A stretch of 64,000 nucleotides of DNA, taken from positions 31,810,501 to 31,874,500 of the forward strand of contig BRKX01000009.1 of the NCBI GenBank assembly GCA_026008535.1, written 5' to 3'. The DNA is from Perilla frutescens. Lineage: Eukaryota; Streptophyta; Magnoliopsida; Lamiales; Lamiaceae. Position numbers and translations under genes: made by a program. This document shows positions 59,552-64,000 of the stretch, piece by piece. How positions within the stretch are numbered: position 1 is the first letter of the stretch; each line of letters begins with the position of its first letter. Below the pieces are notes generated by a model. The model saw only the letters and a program-made list of their open reading frames with translations. It had not been told where the DNA came from and did not search any database.

Positions 59552-62006
59552 TGTAACGCCCCAATCCCGGGAGAAGGGTAGGGGACCGGTGCGCTACTTG
59601 GGGGAAGGGGTTGTTGAACAGAAGCAATCAAAGAAATAGAGTTAGTTCCATAAAAATTTGGGCAGCATAACCTCTATAAATGGATCAATCCACGCTTTTA
59701 AAGCGTATGAAATGGCTCAAACAAGATACCATGACTCTTAGGATGAACCCAAGAAAGAATAACAAAGGCAAACTTCAATGTAAATAATAACAGTTCAAAG
59801 GTTAACTGTTAATAGGTTAGGCATGAAAAAGGACAGACTGATGTCTGTCCAAATACTTGAAGTAAAGAGATGCCAGGCTCCCGCCTGTCGTGAAAGCAAT
59901 ATAAAGCCAGGCTTTTGCCTTGACATGGAAAACACTGTAAAGCCAGGCTTGTGCCTGTCTGAATAAGGAAAGTAAATAAATGCCAAGCTTTCGCCTGTCA
60001 GGAACAGAAAGTAAACGGGATTCGGAGAACCGAACACTCCGTAACAATAAAGAAAATGGGATTCGGAGAACCGAACACTCCATAACAGTAAAGAAAACGG
60101 GATTCGGAGAACCGAACACTCCATAACAGTAAAGAAAACGGGATTCGGAGAACCGAACACTCCGTAGCAATAATCAGAGTAAGCGGAAAGAACGTAGCGC
60201 ATTTATTCAGACTCAAAAGGAAGCATGTTCTCAGTTAGACTCCATAGCGGAAAAGGAAACATATACATCAAATGATAGCCCTTCAGCCTTAGCACAGCCG
60301 TCCGCCATCCCGCAGCTCATTCTGAAAAATATTTGAAAAGATTTTAGGCGTGAGTACTAATGCACTCAGTGGGTACTTTTGAGAAAAAACCTTCACAATC
60401 ATTTTATAAAACAGAATATCCAATCATATTTTAAGCATATCATGGAAAGCTTTCAAAACAGAAAATTTGTGAATTCCATGTATACTAAATCATTTTAGTT
60501 CCATCATTGCGCGCCACTCTCCCCTAGAATGCTTACGGTGAGTCGGTTCGTGTACACAACCCGGCTGCTTAAGGTTGGACACTATCCTGTTTGCTTGGGG
60601 CTCGATATGGTGAACCATTGTAGTTTCGTCACCAAAAACAGTAGTAAGACTTACATGAGTGAGGAGAGCACATCAAATACAGTCATGAGTTGGATATTCA
60701 ATCACGTTCATTTTATAAATATCAGGGCTTAATAACCCGAAATATATATTTTATATATAAAAAAAACCCACCTGGAAATCGGATCTGGAACAGCTAGATC
60801 TAGATTCTGGTTCTGGTCTCAACTAGAAGTCTCCTTCTTCTGAGCCTACAAGATTATCCGACAACTTAGTTTCGATGAAAGACTACCATTAGGTCAAAAT
60901 CTAACCTTTCTTAGCCATGAAGTAAATCTTATAATATCTACTATCTTAATACACAGCACCCGGGTCATCAAAATATTTTGACTCTTAAGGGAACTTTACT
61001 CAGGGCATTTTTATAAAGAAAAACCATTTTGGAAGTTTTGGCATACGGGGTGGTCAAACCCGTATCCTAAAATTAATTCGATACAAATAAATTCATACCG
61101 CAAGATCGGCCCATTGGAAAAATATGAAACTTTAAATAAAAATACTATATTTTAACACGGAACAACTTTTGAGCTTAAAAATACGATAGGGCTATCCACG
61201 AATGATAGATCTGAAAAAGACTACCATTTAATATTCGGATACCCAAAATATACCCGAAATTAAAAAGTGACAACACGGAAAATGTATATAAATATACATA
61301 GAACATAAAATCCTAAAGACACTTTTTGATCCGGCGACCCGAAAGAGTCACCGATTTGAGAGGGTGGTTGCGACTTTTGGCGGCAGTCACGACGATTTTT
61401 CATCGTGATCGTCCGTCGTGTCATCATTTCAATCACGTATTCGTGATCTACGCGTTGACACCTTCAAAATGACTATTTCGAAAATGAAATAGGAAACTAG
61501 AGTCGTACCTCCTCTAGAAGCTGCTCAGCGTTTCGATTTTGAAAATGAATGAAAAATGAAACCTTAAGCTCCTATTTATAGAAGAAAAATAAATAGGATA
61601 ATAACGAATAAAAGAAAGAGGATAATGATGGAATATGATAATGATGGAAAAAGAATAAGATAATTACGAATAGGATAATATTTCGAAAAAGAAATTGGAT
61701 AATGACGGATGTGCCTTAGTTATCCAAATCTATTACCTTTCACCCTAAAATTGTGCCAAGTGTTCATTTGAACTCGAAATTGGAAAATTCAAAGTTTGGC
61801 ACGGTGCTTGAAAATTTTTCTATCAGCTCGAGAAAAAAATCAGAACATATTTTTAAAGCAATTTTTGACCAAAATAAATTTTAATAGATTTCCCTGGCTG
61901 TGATTTTCCTTTATTTGAGTCCTTTAAGGACCCAACTTCTTACCTAAATTACCCTCAGGTAACATAAGTTAAATAAAAACCTTCTAAAATATTTCGGGGT
62001 ATTACA
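59552..62006 (-). repeat. 3' LTR (2455 bp) with hairpin and tandem repeats
   Basis: Plus-strand TGTAACGCCCC...GGGGTATTACA. The match to the right LTR is close over the about 200 bp available. It contains the hairpin array at 59831-60000 and four 41-bp tandem units at 60017-60180. The remainder is AT-rich and non-coding. Confidence 0.88.
59831..60180. repeat. Arrays of short hairpin repeats in the LTR
   Basis: First class: degenerate units GCCAGGCT-NNN-GCCTGTC at about 59872, 59918, 59943 and 59982, preceded by GGACAGACTGATGTCTGTCC at 59831. Second class: four 41-bp tandem units at 60017, 60058, 60099 and 60140, each with the perfect hairpin TTCGG-AGAA-CCGAA. Confidence 0.9.
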
Positions 62007-62367
62007 TTCTACCCTCCTTAATAAAAATTTCGTCCCGAAATTTGCGTACCTCTATGGGGTCATCAGGGCACAACTCCTTGATTCTACTTTCAAGCTCCCA
62101 TGTAGCTTCATCTCTTCCATGGTTATTCCATAGGACTTTGACCAGTGATATCTGTTTGATCCATAATTCTTGGACCCCTCGGTCAAGAATAGCATCTGGT
62201 CTTTCTTCATAAGAAAAATTCCGGTTCAGGAATATCTCCTCATTCTTTATAACGTGTTTAGGATTCAACTTACACTTCCTCAACATTAAGACATCAATCA
62301 CGGTATGAACCTTAGCTAGAATCACCAATATGACTAGTTTATAAGCTACCTCATCATTCCTAGCCAA
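62002..62367 (-). pseudogene. Chromovirus polyprotein C-terminus (chromodomain region)
   Basis: The minus strand reads VHTVIDVLMLRKCKLNPKHV (the usual context is HDVFHVSMLRKY...PSHV), FSYEERPDAILDRGVQEL, ISLVKVLWNNHGRDEATWEL and CPDD. This is the integrase C-terminal to chromodomain segment that targets insertion to chromatin. It ends with EGRM and the stop TAA. The polypurine tract is translated, and the last two codons are completed by LTR bases TGTAA. Upstream sequence (62370-62400) degenerates into stops. Confidence 0.8.
62007..62019 (-). other. Polypurine tract
   Basis: AAGGAGGGTAGAA on the minus strand directly abuts the 3' LTR, where plus-strand DNA synthesis would start. Confidence 0.8.
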
Positions 62368-62400
62368 AACACTATTTATGCTGAGTCGAAAATCTTACTA

Positions 62401-63776
62401 AGATGTATACTCTTCCTTGGTCCACTTTAACTTGATGCGCATAACTCTTCATACGTTCTTCTTTGTATCTTTCTTCAAATATTCTTTAGCTTCATTCTTT
62501 GAGTCGAGAAAAGAGAGAGAGAGAGAGAATAGATATCGATCCACCTGAATTAAAGCATATTATCTAGCTCGATCATCGTATATGTCACCTCGAACTTGAG
62601 ACATCGAGTCTTGAACTGATCTTTGCTCTTCGATTAGAAACGTATAGAGGTAGGTGCAGCGAGAACGGATCTATCATTCGCGATTCTTCATCAACATTCA
62701 AAATTCTCCCAACATGCTCCTCAAATACATACACACGTGAACTGCATTTCCTAGAAATCCATATAACTCAAGCCATCTAAAAGAATATACTTATCCATTC
62801 TAAGTTCTTTCTATGTTCAAATCTACAAGGCACTACATAATTGTTCCCACCGTCATAGTCAATCTATTCTTTATAATCATTCATCAGATTCTCGGTTGAA
62901 CCGGAATCCAGATGTCCCAGACATCCCATTAAAACCATAGGCGAACTACGGCCTTTCCGTGAACCCTCTTTCATGTAGGATTCAATCCAAACATGGCATA
63001 ACACATTCTTTTGAAATTTCGCATAATAACAAATTGACACCTTTCAGTGAAACCAATCCATGTAGGCTCATAATCTTGAACATGGAAAAACACTTAATCA
63101 ACCTATGTTCCACAAGAATCTTAACAATCATCAACTTAAAATCCAAGCTATATGCATAAGCCACAGCTAGCTATGTTCATCTACATTCTCAATCAAATCA
63201 TTCTATGTTCACATTCCATCTGCATAAGCATTCTGGGTTTCCTAACACTTTAACATCATCACATTTCCAATCACTTCCACATTATCACATTTCTAATCAT
63301 AAGGCATTAATTGCTATCATCACACTTCCTTTCGGAACATATCATGGACATATACTCCCGTTCAAAACATCACTTTTCATTTCAAACATAATGGACATAT
63401 AGTCCCATTCAAAATAATAATTCAAAACCATCTGGGCACAAAGTCCAAAAATTTTACCATCATGGACAATGAGTCCCTTTCATTCATAACCATCATCATA
63501 TGGCACGTAGTCCCAAAATAATACCATTATCCCTTCAAAACCTTCATTGGCGCGACTTTTCATAAATACCATCAAAGTGGAGAATGGTCATTATCCACAT
63601 TTCCTTTTTGAAATCAGTAAATATAATTAAAACTCAAAAATATTTTAACTCACGTACCTTTCCTTTTGAAGCAGATGAGTGCGGTGCAGGCGACGTGCTA
63701 GGCTATCAGACAATCAATTAAGAGACTACACTGAGAACTAGACTCAATCAACAATATGACAGGCCTGCAGAGTTGC
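62401..63776. other. Non-coding interior of the truncated chromovirus element
   Basis: No protein similarity recognised. It includes a short GA repeat (62513-62527) and, at 63338-63520, five degenerate units of ATGGACATATAGTCCC type with GGAC...GTCC inverted arms, spaced about 33-48 bp apart. Given the orientation, this is the leader region near the primer site. Confidence 0.6.
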
Positions 63777-63781
63777 AGCCT

Positions 63782-63793
63782 GCTCTGATACCA
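63782..63793 (-). other. Primer-binding site, initiator Met tRNA, perfect core
   Basis: The minus strand reads TGGTATCAGAGC, the standard iMet-tRNA primer site, 3 bp from the LTR end at 63797. Confidence 0.92.
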
Positions 63794-63796
63794 CTC

Positions 63797-64000
63797 TGTA
63801 ACGCCCCAATCCCGGGAGAAGGGCAGGGGACCGGTGCGCTACTTGGGGGAAGGGGGAAGGGGGAAGGGGTTGTTGAACAGAAGCAATCAAAGAAATAGAG
63901 TTAGTGCCATAAAAATTTGGGCAGCATAACCTCTATAAATGGATCAATCCACGCTTTTAAAGCGTATGAAATGGCTCAAACAAGATACCATGACTCTTAG
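63797..64000 (-). repeat. 5' LTR, partial (cut by the window end)
   Basis: Near-identical to 59552 onward. It differs by two extra GGGGGAA heptamers (63845-63869), which create four adjacent G-runs, and by a few substitutions. Confidence 0.9.

Larger units (their letters stand above)
59552..64000 (-). mobile_element. Chromovirus LTR element, minus orientation, runs off the window
   Basis: LTRs start at 59552 and 63797 (TGTAACGCCCCAATCCCGGG in both). A polypurine tract next to the left LTR and an iMet primer site next to the right one show minus orientation. The interior is only 1.8 kb and keeps just the polyprotein C-terminus, so gag, protease, RT and integrase core are deleted. The left flank CATAA may be the target duplication; the right flank is outside the window. 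Confidence 0.88.

Noticed and set aside
1..64000. CRISPR array, operon or prokaryotic defence system
   Set aside because: The tandem repeats seen lack regular repeat-spacer structure, and genes have plant introns. The sequence is nuclear plant DNA.

Overview
The window is nuclear DNA of a flowering plant, probably a eudicot. It holds two intron-containing plant housekeeping or metabolic genes beside a dense nest of degenerate transposable elements. It has GT-AG introns, an AT-rich background, Athila-type and chromovirus-type LTR retrotransposons, tRNA-derived SINEs and a Helitron. There are no operons or other prokaryotic features. The species cannot be named from the sequence alone.

Layout. 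Positions 1-12473 are a Helitron (+ strand) that enters from outside the window. Its RepHel helicase gene is broken by frameshifts, stop codons and an inserted Athila-like LTR element (3081-8692, TSD TACAC). The Helitron ends with a hairpin and CTAG at 12473. A SINE and AT-rich spacer follow. TPLATE (13762-19633, +, seven exons, 1186 aa) is an apparently intact gene for the endocytic adaptor subunit. Only about 216 bp from its stop codon, and convergent with it, lies a 4-coumarate--CoA ligase-like gene (19850-28477, -, six exons, 545 aa). Its first intron is 6.56 kb and contains a SINE, a CACTA-type MITE, a foldback element and a satellite-like repeat block.

From about 29 kb to the end everything recognisable is mobile DNA, nested several layers deep. 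A CACTA-type transposase remnant (29.4-36.5 kb) is split by a solo LTR (- orientation, 29712-36258), which is split in turn by a pol-less Athila-like element (+, 31345-35860). A Ty3/gypsy chromovirus-like element (+, LTR ending 37983, iMet-tRNA primer site, gag, protease, RT, RNase H, integrase, to 59551) is broken by four insertions. These are an Athila/Tat-like element (-, 39309-48061) that itself carries a solo LTR (40534-42350), a gag-only Athila/Tat-like element (-, 48405-54506), a 2.98-kb solo LTR (56145-59124, TSD ATAGT), and an LTR element running off the window (59552-64000, -).

The two host genes read as intact: all splice phases close and no internal stops are seen. Every transposon protein examined is disrupted or truncated. 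I found no convincing new gene system. The most unusual signals are GC-rich palindromic islands in the U3 part of several unrelated LTR families, arrays of short hairpin repeats and a G-quadruplex-prone heptamer expansion in the last LTR element, a 33-residue polyglutamate tract in TPLATE, and the satellite-like block in the ligase intron.
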